From assembly GCA_937899835.1 (NCBI GenBank), contig CALCCE010000075.1:1-64000 (forward strand): a stretch of DNA of 64,000 bases. The letters are read 5' to 3'. Both the position numbers and the translations under genes were made by a program. Positions within the stretch are counted from its first letter, which is position 1, and each line of letters opens with the position of its first letter. Origin of the DNA: an uncultured Flavobacteriales bacterium (GTDB lineage: Bacteria; Bacteroidota; Bacteroidia; Flavobacteriales_G; Salibacteraceae). Positions 8,281 to 17,948 of the stretch are shown here, in pieces. Below the pieces are notes generated by a model. It saw nothing but the letters and a program-made list of their open reading frames with translations, did no database searches and was not told the origin of the DNA.

Positions 8281-9780
8281 ATGAAAAAACAACTATGCGC
8301 TTATTTTGGCATTTCTGCACTGGCTGTACTGTCGCTCAATTTATCAGTACAGGCTCAGAACGCTGTGATGCCGCTTCAACCCAAAGGTGCGATTACGGTT
8401 GAAAATTCAGGATCGGTGACCTCTGGTCCAACGGTTCAAACTGCCCCGACTACTGGCGAACGGATGGTCACTTGCTCTGACAAAAACAATTTTGTGGACA
8501 ATGCTGGTTCGGCCACTCAAGGTTTACAACTCGGTGGGGACGGACCCACCGGAGGATTTCGTGCCATTGCCATGCGCTTTCCTGACTTTACAGGTAGGGT
8601 AACCGGACTATATTTTGATGGTGAAAACATCGGAAGCAATGCCGGTGTAGTAGAGTTGGTAATTTGGAGTATCGACGGCAACGGAGAACCTGGAAATATT
8701 CTTTCCAACGGAACCAACGTGACCATCAACCAAAACCTACAGGAATGGGGAGGTCCGCTTGACTCTCCGGCCAACGTGAGCAACGGTTTTTTTGCCATGA
8801 TTTGGTATACCGAAGGCAGCGCTGATTCAATGCTGATTGACATCAATCCCAACAATACCAACAGCAGCGAAGACCGGGTATTTGTTCGGGAATATGACGG
8901 CACCTACTTGTCGCTTCAAACTGATTTCGTCAATGGATTCCGCGACATTAAGGTGCGTCCGGTATTGGAATTTGACTACGAGGCGCAAGCCAGCAGCAAC
9001 ACCAACACCATTTGCGATGGCGATCAGGTAAGTTTTACTAACAATACGTCTCTGCCCGTTTGGTTCGACGATCCGATCTACAACAACGCCAGCGATGTGT
9101 ATGAGTGGGATTTTAAGGATGGCAACACTTCCAATCAGGAAAACCCAACGCACACCTTTAATGGTATTGGTAGCGGCAACATCGATGTTACCCTGAAAGC
9201 CATTTTTGAAGGCTACAGCACCACTTGCTCCGATTCAGACATTGTTTCCCTTTCTGGCTCTCCGGGGCCCAATGCATTTTGGACGTATCAAACGGTAGGA
9301 CTTTCTGCCGAATTTTTTGCTGCCTCCCTGAACGAGGATACTTATTCCTGGAACTTCGGCGATGGCAACACTTCCAACTCTCCCAATCCAATCAACAACT
9401 ACGCGATGGCGGCTTTCTACACTGTGGAACTCACCACCACCAACAGTTGCGGCAACGATTTCAAAACTTTCAATATTCAGGTTTCGGATACGGCCAATTT
9501 TGGCAATGTGGGCATCGAAGACATTACCCAAGTATTGAGCATGAGTTTGTTTCCCAACCCGGCCAATAACCAACTTTCGGTTGAACTGGAATTGGACCGG
9601 ACCACTCAGGTAACGATCAACGTTTACAACTCCATCGGTCAATTGGTGGAACAAAGCTATACGGGGCAAATGCGTCAAGACATTCTCTCGATTGATTTGA
9701 CCAACTACGAAAAAGGAGTGTATTTCCTTCAGGTCATCACTCCGGAAAACAACTTTTCAAAGCCCTTTATCAAGAAATAA
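8281..9780 (+). CDS. Secreted PKD-domain protein with T9SS type A sorting domain
   Basis: 499-residue extracellular protein of unknown specific role. It has a typical signal peptide (about 1-26, ending SVQAQ). A beta-rich N-terminal region of about 200 residues follows, without a motif I recognise. Two PKD-like repeats come next, marked by YEWDFKDGNTSNQENPTHTF and YSWNFGDGNTSNSPNP. The last 80 residues are a T9SS C-terminal sorting domain: LFPNPANNQLSV, then YNSIGQLVEQ, ending GVYFLQVITPENNFSKPFIKK minus the first residue. Such proteins cross the outer membrane by the type IX system and are usually released or anchored to anionic lipopolysaccharide. Monocistronic, with its own promoter and terminator. 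Confidence 0.88.
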   Translation: MKKQLCAYFGISALAVLSLNLSVQAQNAVMPLQPKGAITVENSGSVTSGPTVQTAPTTGERMVTCSDKNNFVDNAGSATQGLQLGGDGPTGGFRAIAMRFPDFTGRVTGLYFDGENIGSNAGVVELVIWSIDGNGEPGNILSNGTNVTINQNLQEWGGPLDSPANVSNGFFAMIWYTEGSADSMLIDINPNNTNSSEDRVFVREYDGTYLSLQTDFVNGFRDIKVRPVLEFDYEAQASSNTNTICDGDQVSFTNNTSLPVWFDDPIYNNASDVYEWDFKDGNTSNQENPTHTFNGIGSGNIDVTLKAIFEGYSTTCSDSDIVSLSGSPGPNAFWTYQTVGLSAEFFAASLNEDTYSWNFGDGNTSNSPNPINNYAMAAFYTVELTTTNSCGNDFKTFNIQVSDTANFGNVGIEDITQVLSMSLFPNPANNQLSVELELDRTTQVTINVYNSIGQLVEQSYTGQMRQDILSIDLTNYEKGVYFLQVITPENNFSKPFIKK

Positions 9781-9796
9781 TTCAACGCGAAAACGT

Positions 9797-9826
9797 GGAA
9801 AAAGGCTCCTTCGGGGGCCTTTTTTG
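9797..9826 (+). terminator. Rho-independent terminator
   Basis: A-rich stem AAAAAGGCTCC, tetraloop TTCG, then GGGGCCTTTTTT, with one G-U pair in the stem. The UUCG loop and T tract make this a strong terminator, 17 bases after the T9SS protein gene. Confidence 0.85.
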
Positions 9827-9866
9827 TTGTCTCAAGCTTCGAAAGAGGCCAATAGGCTAATTTGAT

Positions 9867-9874
9867 TAATTTTG
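9867..9874 (+). promoter_or_regulatory. -7 promoter box TAATTTTG for the GT2 gene
   Basis: Exact TAnnTTTG match, 22 bases before the ATG at 9897. Confidence 0.55.
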
Positions 9875-9896
9875 CCCGACTTCAAGCACGTCCCAA

Positions 9897-10637
9897 ATGG
9901 TAAACGGAAAAAAAGTAGTGGTGGTAATGCCCGCCTACAATGCGGAACAAACCCTGGAAACCACCTACCAGGAAATTCCTTTCGACATTGTTGATGAAGT
10001 AGTTCTGGTAGACGACCACAGCCGGGACGATACCGCGGCCCTGGCCCGCAAGATTGGTATCCAGCACGTGATCCGGCACGAGGAAAACCTGGGATATGGA
10101 GGCAACCAAAAATCGTGTTACAACAAAGCGCTTGAAATTGGGGCCGACATAGTGATTATGGTGCACCCCGACTACCAATACACGCCGAAGTTGATACCGT
10201 CTATGGCCTACCTCATTGCCAATGAGGTGTATCCAGTGGTACTGGGGTCACGCATTTTGGGCAAAGGTGCTTTAAAAGGTGGCATGCCATTGTACAAGTA
10301 CATCGCCAACCGTTTCCTCACCTTGTTTCAAAACCTGCTGATGAATCAAAAGCTGTCGGAATACCACACCGGCTACCGGGCATTTTCGAAAGAGGTGCTG
10401 GAGCGCATCAACTACAATTTGAACAGCAACGACTTTGTGTTCGACAACCAAATGTTGGCCCAAATCGCCTATGCCCGTTATGAAATGGCAGAAATCACCT
10501 GCCCTACCAAATATTTCGACGAAGCTTCTTCCATCAACCTCAGCCGGAGTACTACATATGGCATTGGGGTGCTCGTTACCTCTTTGCGTTTCTTCCTGTG
10601 TCGGCTCGGATTGTCGAAATGGAAGATTCTAACCTGA
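9897..10637 (+). CDS. Glycosyltransferase family 2 (dolichol-phosphate-mannose-synthase-like)
   Basis: 246 residues, a single GT-A domain with no C-terminal membrane anchor. The N-terminus [16 protein letters not shown] and [11 protein letters not shown] are the nucleotide-sugar binding signatures. VMVHPDYQY takes the place of the metal-binding DxD region (usually DADLQH), and VVLGSRIL plus [13 protein letters not shown] match the polyprenyl-phosphate glycosyltransferase group. Such enzymes typically move a sugar from a nucleotide donor to a polyprenyl phosphate at the inner membrane face. The next gene, 13 bases on, is a PAP2 phosphatase that could act on polyprenyl (pyro)phosphate. That partnership is inference. 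Donor and acceptor are unknown. Confidence 0.85.
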   Translation: MVNGKKVVVVMPAYNAEQTLETTYQEIPFDIVDEVVLVDDHSRDDTAALARKIGIQHVIRHEENLGYGGNQKSCYNKALEIGADIVIMVHPDYQYTPKLIPSMAYLIANEVYPVVLGSRILGKGALKGGMPLYKYIANRFLTLFQNLLMNQKLSEYHTGYRAFSKEVLERINYNLNSNDFVFDNQMLAQIAYARYEMAEITCPTKYFDEASSINLSRSTTYGIGVLVTSLRFFLCRLGLSKWKILT

Positions 10638-10650
10638 TTTACTGCCTGCC

Positions 10651-11319
10651 ATGGGTGCCCGACTCGCCAAGCTTTTACGCGCGCAAGGCTGGTTTTTAGG
10701 AGCCACCCTCCTGTTTGTTCTTACCGGTATTTTGCTCTTGCAGCTCATGGGCCGTGATCCTTTGTTTATGGCCATCAACGGCTGGCATACGCCTTGGGCT
10801 GATCCTGTTTTCCAATACACCACCTGGCTGGGTGATGGTGTCTTTTTTGCTGTTGTGGTCGTTTTGTTAGGCTTTTACCGTTTTGGATTCGCCCTTCTTG
10901 CCGGGTTGAGTTTTGGATTGTCTTCGCTTTTGGCCCAACTGCTCAAAAAGCTGGTGTTTTCTGATGCCTTACGCCCGAAAGGATATTTTGACGATCTATC
11001 GGTGGTGCATTTTGTAGAAGGAGTGAGCGTGCATGCTCGAAATGCATTCCCATCGGGCCATACGACCACTGCTTTCAGTGTTTTCCTGGTGTTGGCCATC
11101 TTCCTCAATAAGCCTAAAGCAGGAGTCCTATTGGCGGTATTGGCCATGCTGGCCGGTTGGTCGCGCATCTATTTGGGGCAACATTTCCCGGAGGATGTGG
11201 TGGCCGGAGCCTCCCTTGGCACCCTAACCACCTTGCTGGTTTTCAGCACTTTGAATCCTGAAACCTGGGGAAAGTGGACCCGATTATCTTTTCGCACCCT
11301 GAAACAAAAAAGTCGGTAG
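10651..11319 (+). CDS. PAP2-family membrane phosphatase
   Basis: 222 residues with about six membrane helices. All three parts of the acid-phosphatase signature are present: KLVFSDALRP (KxxxxxxRP), PSGHTT (PSGH) and SRIYLGQHFPEDV (SRxxxxxHxxxD). These give the catalytic histidines and phosphate-binding arginines. The family removes phosphate from lipid phosphates such as phosphatidate, phosphatidylglycerol phosphate or undecaprenyl pyrophosphate at the periplasmic side. The substrate cannot be told. It is co-directional with, and 13 bases from, a GT2 polyprenyl-type glycosyltransferase, which makes a polyprenyl phosphate substrate plausible. Confidence 0.88.
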   Translation: MGARLAKLLRAQGWFLGATLLFVLTGILLLQLMGRDPLFMAINGWHTPWADPVFQYTTWLGDGVFFAVVVVLLGFYRFGFALLAGLSFGLSSLLAQLLKKLVFSDALRPKGYFDDLSVVHFVEGVSVHARNAFPSGHTTTAFSVFLVLAIFLNKPKAGVLLAVLAMLAGWSRIYLGQHFPEDVVAGASLGTLTTLLVFSTLNPETWGKWTRLSFRTLKQKSR

Positions 11320-11405
11320 GGATTGGCACAATTCCTGCTAAGTGGTGTTATAAGGTTGCAGAATAAAAATGAAGGATGCAACCCTGCAAAAGCAACCCAC
11401 GTAGG

Positions 11406-11413
11406 TAATTTTG
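11406..11413 (+). promoter_or_regulatory. -7 promoter box TAATTTTG for the redoxin-like T9SS protein
   Basis: Exact TAnnTTTG match 42 bases before the ATG at 11456. It overlaps the spurious upstream start at 11411 and so argues against it. Confidence 0.55.
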
Positions 11414-11455
11414 TATCTTCCTTTGACAAAACTTGCCGAGAGGCAAACTCAGGTT

Positions 11456-12259
11456 ATGAAAAAACTGCTACTTGTTGGCTTTATGATAATTGGAACGTTG
11501 GTTGGAGCACAGGCTCAAACCACGTTGAATACAGCAGTTGATTTTACGGTTTACGACGTACAAAACAACGACCAACACACGCTCAACGAATATCTCACCG
11601 AAGGAAAGCACGTCATGCTTTTCTTTTTCTTCACCGATTGCTCTTCCTGTGTTGATGCTATTCCTGACTTAAGAGCTATTCACTACTTATACGGCTCTAA
11701 CAATCATCAGGTAGCGATGTTGGCCATAGAAAACGGTCACAGCAATGCAGAAGTTGCGCAATTTGCTCAGCAACACAGTTTGCAATTTCCTGTCATCAGT
11801 GGAAACGATGGTGGTGGAAACCAAGTAACGGGTGACTACAACATCCTTACCCACCCTACCATGATTTTGATTGCCCCAGACAAGGAAGTGATATATCAGG
11901 ATCTTCATCCCATTTCAGAAAGTTCAATTGTATCCGCGCTTTCCTTAAAAAACCTGTATCCCATATTTCCGGTAAGCAGCCAGGAATTAACGGTTACTGA
12001 TCCTCAACTTACCCTCTTTCCCAATCCGGCCCATATTTCTGCCGATGTTCAATTCTACCTCAACGGCAACCAACAGGTAGAAATTGAATTGATGAATATA
12101 TTGGGCTCACAGGTGCGTTCTTACGTTCCTAACAACACTCAATCCGGTTTGAACCAACTTACGCTGTCGGTTGCTGACTTACCGGAAGGGCACTATTTTC
12201 TTCGTCTTATCATTGATGGGCGAGAAAGCACAGTTTCTAAGCTGGTGATTACTCACTAA
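11456..12259 (+). CDS. Secreted thioredoxin-like protein with T9SS sorting domain
   Basis: 267 residues. A signal peptide (about 1-20, ending GAQAQ) is followed by a thioredoxin/AhpC-TSA fold. The redox-type motif TDCSSC (CxxC) sits behind a hydrophobic strand HVMLFFFF, and NILTHPTMILI carries the cis-proline-like loop. The C-terminal 75 residues form a T9SS sorting domain, LFPNPAHISADVQF to the end SKLVITH. It is therefore probably an exported thiol oxidoreductase or a thioredoxin-fold protein delivered to the cell surface. An in-frame TTG at 11411 adds a non-signal stretch and lies in the promoter, so the ATG at 11456 is used. Redox partner unknown. Confidence 0.85.
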   Translation: MKKLLLVGFMIIGTLVGAQAQTTLNTAVDFTVYDVQNNDQHTLNEYLTEGKHVMLFFFFTDCSSCVDAIPDLRAIHYLYGSNNHQVAMLAIENGHSNAEVAQFAQQHSLQFPVISGNDGGGNQVTGDYNILTHPTMILIAPDKEVIYQDLHPISESSIVSALSLKNLYPIFPVSSQELTVTDPQLTLFPNPAHISADVQFYLNGNQQVEIELMNILGSQVRSYVPNNTQSGLNQLTLSVADLPEGHYFLRLIIDGRESTVSKLVITH

Positions 12260-12282
12260 GCATTGCCTCCTCACTTCTTCCT

Positions 12283-12301
12283 GCAATTTTTTTGAAATTG
12301 C
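12283..12301. other. Short AT-rich hairpin between two genes
   Basis: GCAATTT and AAATTGC form a perfect 7-base inverted repeat around TTTTG, 24 bases after the stop of the redoxin-like gene. It could be a weak terminator, but the stem is AT-rich and no T tract follows. Confidence 0.3.
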
Positions 12302-12373
12302 GTTTCTTTGCCTGGAATGGATACTTCAGGTGCATCTGATCTCGCGGCTACCCCAGGCCAAAGAGATTCGAAA

Positions 12374-13348
12374 ATGAGTAAAGCGAATCAAGAATTTTGC
12401 TGTACCTACTGCAAGGCAAAATCAAGCACACCCCTCTATCCTACTTCTGATATTTTTGGACTGAACTACTACATGCACCGTTGCAAGGAATGCTCAGCAG
12501 TAGTCCTCCATCCTCCTCCTTCCATTGAAGAAATCATGGAATTGCCGTATGACGAAACCTATTACGGAGAAGGGGAAAAGAAATTTAGCCCGTTGATCGA
12601 AGCGGTATTGGATTACTTTCGCAGTAGCCGGGCACGCTTGCTCAACAAATACTTGAAGGGCTCAGGCCGCATTCTTGACATTGGTTGTGGCAACGGTATT
12701 TTTCTCGATTCGATGACCCACCAGGGTGATTATGAAATCTATGGAATCGAATTGGATGGTGAATCAGCCCGTAGAGCCGCTCAAGTGCCGAACATTCATT
12801 TACAGATTGGTCCCCTTTCCTGGGAAGATTACCCTGAAAACCATTTTGATGCTATCACTTTGTTTCATGTGTTCGAGCACCTCACCGAGCCCAGAGAAAC
12901 GTTGGAGATCATGGAGCGCATCCTAAAACCAGACGGTACCCTCATTTTGTCTTTTCCCAACATCGACAGCTGGCAAAGCCGGTGGTTCAAAGGCAATTGG
13001 TTTCACCTGGACCCGCCTCGGCACTTGTTCTTTTTCACTCCTAAGGATTTTAAGCGTGAAATGAACGGCCTTGGATTCGAGGTCGTCAAAGAGAAGCACT
13101 TCAATGTGGAGTACAACCCTTATGGCATTCAACAGAGTTTGCTCAACTATGTAGTACCCAAGCGGGATGTTCTTTACGAACACCTCAAAGGGAACAAGGG
13201 ATACACCAAAGGAATTTCTTCTACCAGCCTGTTTTTACAAAATGTCTTTTTCAAACTTTCCTACCCGATCTTCACCGGGTTGGACGTGGGCAACATTCTG
13301 ATGCGCAAAGGCGCTACCGTAGAATTTGTATTGAAGCGCAAGCGTTGA
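12374..13348 (+). CDS. Class I SAM-dependent methyltransferase with N-terminal zinc ribbon
   Basis: About 324 residues. The N-terminus has paired cysteines (CCTYC...CKEC, about residues 8-40), as in the zinc ribbon of methyltransferases acting on sugars and lipids. The Rossmann methyltransferase domain carries the SAM-binding ILDIGCGNGIFL. It is followed by FHVFEHLTEP (motif near the active site), LKPDGTLILSFPN and NWFHLDPPRHLFFF. This last pattern is common in methyltransferases of glycan and lipid clusters. An ATG at 12317 would add 19 residues of no obvious character. I prefer 12374. It converges on secA with a 10-base gap. Substrate unknown. Confidence 0.82.
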   Translation: MSKANQEFCCTYCKAKSSTPLYPTSDIFGLNYYMHRCKECSAVVLHPPPSIEEIMELPYDETYYGEGEKKFSPLIEAVLDYFRSSRARLLNKYLKGSGRILDIGCGNGIFLDSMTHQGDYEIYGIELDGESARRAAQVPNIHLQIGPLSWEDYPENHFDAITLFHVFEHLTEPRETLEIMERILKPDGTLILSFPNIDSWQSRWFKGNWFHLDPPRHLFFFTPKDFKREMNGLGFEVVKEKHFNVEYNPYGIQQSLLNYVVPKRDVLYEHLKGNKGYTKGISSTSLFLQNVFFKLSYPIFTGLDVGNILMRKGATVEFVLKRKR

Positions 13349-13358
13349 ATCAGGAGCC

Positions 13359-16300
13359 TTAACGGCCACCGTGACACTGCTTGTACTTCTTACCACTACC
13401 ACAAGGACAGGGATCGTTGCGTCCTATCTTTTTCTCTACCCTTACCGGCTGTGGCTTTTGACGTTCTTGTGGCGCTTGCGGCAATCCATTTTGTGGCATT
13501 TGCTCCTGAGCTCCCGCAGCGGCAGCAGCTACCTGAGCCGGACGGCTCTCCTGAGTGCGCGGCACATTGCGCCTCACCGGTGCACTTTCCTGCACTGCCG
13601 TATTACCAGAACTTGGCAAATCTGCCCGGATGAGGAATGAAACGGTATCTTGATTCAACTTTTCACGCATCTGGCTGAACAACTCAAACGACTCTAACTT
13701 GTAAACCAGCAATGGGTCTTTCTGCTCGTAAACCGCATTTTGAACCGATTGCCGCAGGTCATCCATGTCGCGCAGGTGCTGTTTCCAAAACAAATCGATC
13801 ATGACGAGGTTAACGGCTTTTTCCAAACCGCGCACTACTTCACGACCGTGGGAGTTGTAAGCTTTCTTAAGATCAGCCCGTACATCCAATCCACGACGAC
13901 CGTCGGTGAATGGAACGCGTACCCATTCTAAAGAAGAATCACCGTTTTCAACAACGTCTTTCAGTACCGGATAAGCTACTTCGGCGATGCGCTTGGATTT
14001 TCGCCCGTATTGAGAGGAAACGGCATCATATACCTTTTGACTCACCTCTTCCTCGCTGAGGTTCATGAATTCTTCTTCGGTCACCGGACTTTCAATGGCC
14101 AGGTTACGAATCAGTTCCATTTCGAAGTAAGAGAAATCCCTGGAAGCCAAACCGTCAGCTACCACTGCATCGGCCACACCTGAAAAGGCGGAGGCAATCT
14201 CGATGCCCATTCTTTCGCCAAAGAGTGCATTCCTGCGTTTTCTGTAGACGACTTCGCGTTGTGAGTTCATCACATCGTCGTATTCCAGCAGCCGCTTCCG
14301 AATACCAAAGTTGTTTTCTTCCACCTTGCGCTGCGCCCGCTCAATGGATTTGGTAATCATGCTGTGCTGAATCTCTTCACCTTCCTGCAGGCCTAAGCGG
14401 TCCATGATCCGAGCGATGCGTTCGGAACCAAAGAGGCGCATGAGATCATCTTCGAGGGAAACGAAAAACTGAGAAGATCCCGGATCTCCCTGACGACCCG
14501 CACGGCCGCGCAACTGACGGTCTACCCGTCGAGAATCGTGGCGTTCTGTACCAATAATGGCCAAACCACCCGAATCTTTCACGCCGGGGCCGAGTTTGAT
14601 GTCTGTTCCCCGACCCGCCATGTTGGTAGCGATGGTCACCGCTTTCGGATAACCGGCTTCAGCTACTACTTCGGCCTCGCGTTGGTGCAACTTGGCGTTG
14701 AGTACGTTGTGTTTGATGCTGCGTAAGTTGAGCACCCGCGACAGCAATTCCGAAACCTCTACCGACGTAGTACCCACCAGCACCGGTCGGTAGGCTTCCC
14801 TCAACTTGACGATCTCGTCAATTACTGCGTTGTATTTTTCCCGCTTGGTTTTGTATACCAGGTCTTCTTCGTCTTTCCGGGCAATGGGCCGGTTGGTAGG
14901 AATCACTACCACATCCAGCTTGTAGATTTCCCAAAACTCGCCCGATTCCGTTTCCGCTGTACCCGTCATCCCAGACAGTTTGTTGTACATCCGGAAGTAG
15001 TTCTGCAAAGTGATGGTGGCATACGTTTGAGTAGCAGCCTCAATCTTCACATTCTCTTTCGCTTCAATGGCCTGGTGCAAGCCATCGCTGTACCGGCGTC
15101 CGTCCATGATCCTACCGGTTTGCTCATCAACGATTTTCACCTTGTTGTCCATCACCACATATTCCACGTCTTTTTCAAACAGGGTGTAGGCTTTCAACAA
15201 CTGCCGCACGGTGTGAACACGTTCCGACTTTTCGGTGTAGGCTGCGATCAAGGTTTCTTTTTCCTTGGCCAACTCTTCAACAGGCAGGCCACGCTTTTCC
15301 AGTACGTCCATCTCCACACCGAGGTCCGGCAACACAAAGAGGTTGGGATCTTCATTGGAACCGGCCAGCATTTCCTGGCCTTTATCGGTCAACTCAATGG
15401 AGTTTTGCTTCTCATCGATCACAAAGAAGAGATCATCATCTACTTTGTGCATTTCCTTACCTTGATCCTGCAGGTAGAAGTTTTCAGTACGCTGAAGCGT
15501 GGTTTTTACGCCTTCCTCATTGAGGTATTTGATCAACGCTTTGTACTTCGGCAAACCTCTGAAGGCGCGGAACAGGTACAAGGCTCCTTCTTTGCGTTTC
15601 TTTTCCAGCTCTTTCCGATCGGAGATATCGTCTTCAGATAAGTTGATCTGCTTTTTGGCATCAGCCATCAACGTGTTGATCAGGTTGCGCTGTGCCTGCA
15701 CCAGGCGCTCGATCTTAGGTTTGATCTCGTTGAACTCGTGCCGATCTCCTTTTGGAGTGGGGCCAGAGATAATTAACGGGGTCCGGGCATCATCGATCAA
15801 CACCGAATCGACCTCATCCACAATGGCATAGTTGTGCTTGATCTGCACCAGCTCATCGGGATCTTGCGCTCCGTTATCGCGCAGGTAATCGAAACCAAAC
15901 TCATTGTTGGTTCCGTAAGTAATGTCTGCTTTGTAAGCTTTCCGGCGTTCCTCTGAGTTAGGCCGGTGTTTGTCGATGCAATCCACCGTAAGTCCATGAA
16001 ACTGAAAAATGGGGGCCATCCATTCGCTGTCCCGTTTGGCCAGGTAATCGTTTACGGTGACTACGTGTACTCCTCGTCCAGGTAGAGCATTGAGGTAAAC
16101 CGGCAAGGTCGCCACGAGGGTTTTTCCTTCACCGGTAGCCATCTCAGCAATTTTCCCCTGGTGCAACACCATACCTCCAATGAGCTGCACGTCATAATGC
16201 AACATGGCCCAGGTTATGGGCGTTCCGGCAGCCAACCAAGTATTACTCCAAGTGGCATTATCTCCCTCAATGGTCACGTGATCGCGGCTAGCGGCCAAAT

Positions 16301-16724
16301 CGCGGTCCATTTCGGTAGCGGTAACGCTAAGGGTCTCGTTTTCTTTAAACCGACGTGCGGTTTCTTTCACTACTGCAAAAGCCTGCGGCAGAATGTCTTC
16401 CAACACCTCCTCAATCTTCTTGGTAATGGACTCTTCGAGCTTGTCTACCTTTTCGTAAATGTCTTCCCGCGCTTCAATGTCGAGGTCAGGGTTGTCTTCT
16501 ACCTCGGCTTTTAGCTGATTAACCTGGGCTTTTTCTTCTTTAATGTGCTCGCTAATCTGCTTTTTGAAGCCCAGCGTTTTGTCGCGCAACTGATCGTTGG
16601 AAAGCGATTGCAAGGCGGCAAAAGCTTCGTTGATGGCATCCACTCTCGGGTAGAGGGCTTTAACATCCTTTTCCGACTTGTTGCCGACAATATTTTTAAT
16701 GACTTTGGAGATGGTCCCAAACAT
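13359..16724 (-). CDS. secA: Protein translocase ATPase SecA
   Basis: 1121 residues, longer than E. coli SecA (901), as is usual in Bacteroidota, which carry insertions. ATP-driven motor that pushes preproteins through SecYEG. Visible parts are the Walker [10 protein letters not shown] and the DEAD-type box [30 protein letters not shown] and [14 protein letters not shown] belong to the second helicase domain. A proline- and glutamine-rich linker leads to the C-terminal zinc-binding tail [18 protein letters not shown], which contacts SecB and lipids. The start [14 protein letters not shown] is the normal family start. The upstream leader of about 200 bases is structured (see the repeat at 16813-16888). 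Confidence 0.97.
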   Translation of the reverse strand: MFGTISKVIKNIVGNKSEKDVKALYPRVDAINEAFAALQSLSNDQLRDKTLGFKKQISEHIKEEKAQVNQLKAEVEDNPDLDIEAREDIYEKVDKLEESITKKIEEVLEDILPQAFAVVKETARRFKENETLSVTATEMDRDLAASRDHVTIEGDNATWSNTWLAAGTPITWAMLHYDVQLIGGMVLHQGKIAEMATGEGKTLVATLPVYLNALPGRGVHVVTVNDYLAKRDSEWMAPIFQFHGLTVDCIDKHRPNSEERRKAYKADITYGTNNEFGFDYLRDNGAQDPDELVQIKHNYAIVDEVDSVLIDDARTPLIISGPTPKGDRHEFNEIKPKIERLVQAQRNLINTLMADAKKQINLSEDDISDRKELEKKRKEGALYLFRAFRGLPKYKALIKYLNEEGVKTTLQRTENFYLQDQGKEMHKVDDDLFFVIDEKQNSIELTDKGQEMLAGSNEDPNLFVLPDLGVEMDVLEKRGLPVEELAKEKETLIAAYTEKSERVHTVRQLLKAYTLFEKDVEYVVMDNKVKIVDEQTGRIMDGRRYSDGLHQAIEAKENVKIEAATQTYATITLQNYFRMYNKLSGMTGTAETESGEFWEIYKLDVVVIPTNRPIARKDEEDLVYKTKREKYNAVIDEIVKLREAYRPVLVGTTSVEVSELLSRVLNLRSIKHNVLNAKLHQREAEVVAEAGYPKAVTIATNMAGRGTDIKLGPGVKDSGGLAIIGTERHDSRRVDRQLRGRAGRQGDPGSSQFFVSLEDDLMRLFGSERIARIMDRLGLQEGEEIQHSMITKSIERAQRKVEENNFGIRKRLLEYDDVMNSQREVVYRKRRNALFGERMGIEIASAFSGVADAVVADGLASRDFSYFEMELIRNLAIESPVTEEEFMNLSEEEVSQKVYDAVSSQYGRKSKRIAEVAYPVLKDVVENGDSSLEWVRVPFTDGRRGLDVRADLKKAYNSHGREVVRGLEKAVNLVMIDLFWKQHLRDMDDLRQSVQNAVYEQKDPLLVYKLESFELFSQMREKLNQDTVSFLIRADLPSSGNTAVQESAPVRRNVPRTQESRPAQVAAAAAGAQEQMPQNGLPQAPQERQKPQPVRVEKKIGRNDPCPCGSGKKYKQCHGGR

Positions 16725-16780
16725 GAGAAATGAGGTCTATATCGGGTTTACGTTCTGTTCGTATCGTGTTGGCCCATTGA

Positions 16781-16873
16781 TCAAAGTACGTTCCGTTGAT
16801 GGTTTTCCGCCAAAACTGTCAGTCGGAAAGGTGGGAATACTTTGCAACAGCTACTAAATACGGGCCTTTGCAT
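16781..16873 (-). other. Possible 30-codon upstream ORF in the secA leader
   Basis: On the minus strand an ATG at 16873 opens a 30-codon frame (start MQRPVFSSCCKVF, end NHQRNVL) that stops 57 bases before secA. It lies inside the leader set by the promoter box at 16923-16930. No ribosome binding site is evident, and it may be chance. It is recorded because secA is controlled by an upstream peptide in some other bacteria. Confidence 0.2.
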
Positions 16874-16888
16874 CAGCAATGACAGTTT
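16813..16888 (-). repeat. Inverted repeat in the secA leader
   Basis: AAACTGTCA (16813-16821) and TGACAGTTT (16880-16888) are a perfect 9-base inverted repeat, 58 bases apart. An inner AAAGG/CCTTT pair could extend the structure. It lies 89-164 bases upstream of the secA start and downstream of the predicted secA promoter, so it would be in the mRNA leader. The 330-base stretch 16725-17054 holds this, the secA promoter and the terminator of the DUF2795 gene. Confidence 0.5.
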
Positions 16889-16922
16889 GTCACGCTATCC
16901 TCTAAAAAGGACCGCAAGGAAA

Positions 16923-16930
16923 CAAAAATA
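16923..16930 (-). promoter_or_regulatory. -7 promoter box TATTTTTG for secA (minus strand)
   Basis: Exact TAnnTTTG on the minus strand, read as CAAAAATA on the plus strand. It predicts a secA leader of about 190-200 bases. A weaker box (TACTTTG) lies nearer the gene at about 16782-16788. Confidence 0.45.
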
Positions 16931-16990
16931 ACGGAATTTATGGAGAGTTGAGCCCCGTTTGCGCGAGCAAAAGACCAGCAAACCGATAGA

Positions 16991-17024
16991 AAGCAAAAGC
17001 CCTTCACTCGGAAGTGAAGGGCTT
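16991..17024 (-). terminator. Rho-independent terminator of the DUF2795 gene
   Basis: Perfect 12-base inverted repeat, AAGCCCTTCACT (16997-17008) and AGTGAAGGGCTT (17013-17024), with a four-base loop. On the minus strand it is followed by TTTTGCTTTC. It lies 30 bases after the stop of the minus-strand gene ending at 17055. Confidence 0.85.
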
Positions 17025-17054
17025 GTCAAATAAGTTTTGTTTCACCCAACAGGG

Positions 17055-17276
17055 CTAATACTCATCTTCGTTAAAAAAGAAGTCTTCTTTGGTGGGATAA
17101 TCTGGCCAAATGTCTTCAATGCTTTCGTACAATTCCCCTTCGTCTTCGATCTCCTGAAGGTTTTCTACAACTTCCAGAGGGGCACCCGTACGAATTGCAA
17201 AGTCAATCAGTTCGTCCTTAGCTGCCGGCCATGGCGCATCTTCCAAATAAGAAGCAAGTTCTAAGGTCCAATACAT
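17055..17276 (-). CDS. DUF2795 family small protein
   Basis: 73 residues, acidic, start MYWTLELASYLEDAPWPA, with DELIDFAIRTGAPLEVVENL and the C-terminal EDIWPDYPTKEDFFFNEDEY. This matches the short DUF2795 protein that is nearly universal in Bacteroidota at this size. No function is established. It stands alone between its own promoter box and a strong terminator, so it is a single-gene transcript, which for so small a protein suggests steady expression. Confidence 0.85.
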   Translation of the reverse strand: MYWTLELASYLEDAPWPAAKDELIDFAIRTGAPLEVVENLQEIEDEGELYESIEDIWPDYPTKEDFFFNEDEY

Positions 17277-17303
17277 AGCTTACAATTCTTTTCGTTCAGA
17301 CCG

Positions 17304-17311
17304 CAAAAATA
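17304..17311 (-). promoter_or_regulatory. -7 promoter box TATTTTTG for the DUF2795 gene
   Basis: Exact TAnnTTTG on the minus strand, 27 bases upstream of the ATG at 17276. Confidence 0.55.
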
Positions 17312-17399
17312 GATTCTAATTTCACAATAACAACCCAAATTTATCGAAGGCCGTCACTTTATTTTAACTCTTTGTTTTACAGCTACTTAAACACCCAAA

Positions 17400-17948
17400 T
17401 CAAGGATTAGGGTTCCAAGGTATCTCCTCAGCCTTCGTATCTTGGGTGAGCTTTCGCGACAAAACAAACAGATAATCCGACAGTCGGTTGAGGTACTGAA
17501 GGATCAATGGATCAACGGTTGTCTCCTCGTCTAAACGAATCACACTGCGTTCTGCTCTTCGGCAGATGCAACGTGCCACATGACAAAAAGAAACAGATGG
17601 ATGACCTCCGGGCAACACAAAAGAACGTAGCGGGGGAAGTTCCCGGTCGATACGGTCCATCGCATCTTCCAAATTTTGAATGTCATTGGTTTGAACCTCG
17701 GGCAACTTCATCCGGGCGGTCTCCGGGTCGGAAGCCAGGTGAGATCCAATGGTGAACAAGCGGTCCTGGATTTCCAGAATCAATGCAGTTTCATCGGGGT
17801 CGGCGGTATGATCGCGCAAAACTCCCATCCAGGAATTCAATTCATCGACCGTACCGTAGGATTCGATGCGAACATGATCTTTTCGCACTCGGGTTCCACC
17901 AATCAATGAGGTTTCACCCTGATCACCTTTTTTGGTATAAACTTTCAT
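17400..17948 (-). CDS. Cob(I)alamin adenosyltransferase, PduO type
   Basis: 182 residues. The N-terminal glycine/threonine loop [17 protein letters not shown] binds [15 protein letters not shown] and the later [10 protein letters not shown] and [14 protein letters not shown] are the helix-bundle signatures of PduO-type enzymes. The enzyme adenosylates cob(I)alamin to coenzyme B12. The C-terminus is short. The gene overlaps the upstream ABC ATPase by 4 bases (ATGA), so the two are translationally coupled. The window also encodes three proteins with B12-type radical SAM architecture 29-45 kb away, although those normally use methylcobalamin rather than adenosylcobalamin. Common alternative clients are methylmalonyl-CoA mutase or ribonucleotide reductase. 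Confidence 0.92.
   Translation of the reverse strand: MKVYTKKGDQGETSLIGGTRVRKDHVRIESYGTVDELNSWMGVLRDHTADPDETALILEIQDRLFTIGSHLASDPETARMKLPEVQTNDIQNLEDAMDRIDRELPPLRSFVLPGGHPSVSFCHVARCICRRAERSVIRLDEETTVDPLILQYLNRLSDYLFVLSRKLTQDTKAEEIPWNPNP

Noticed and set aside
15027-15641. 204-residue plus-strand frame opposite secA
   Set aside because: The minus strand here encodes SecA with conserved motifs. The plus-strand frame is a shadow.
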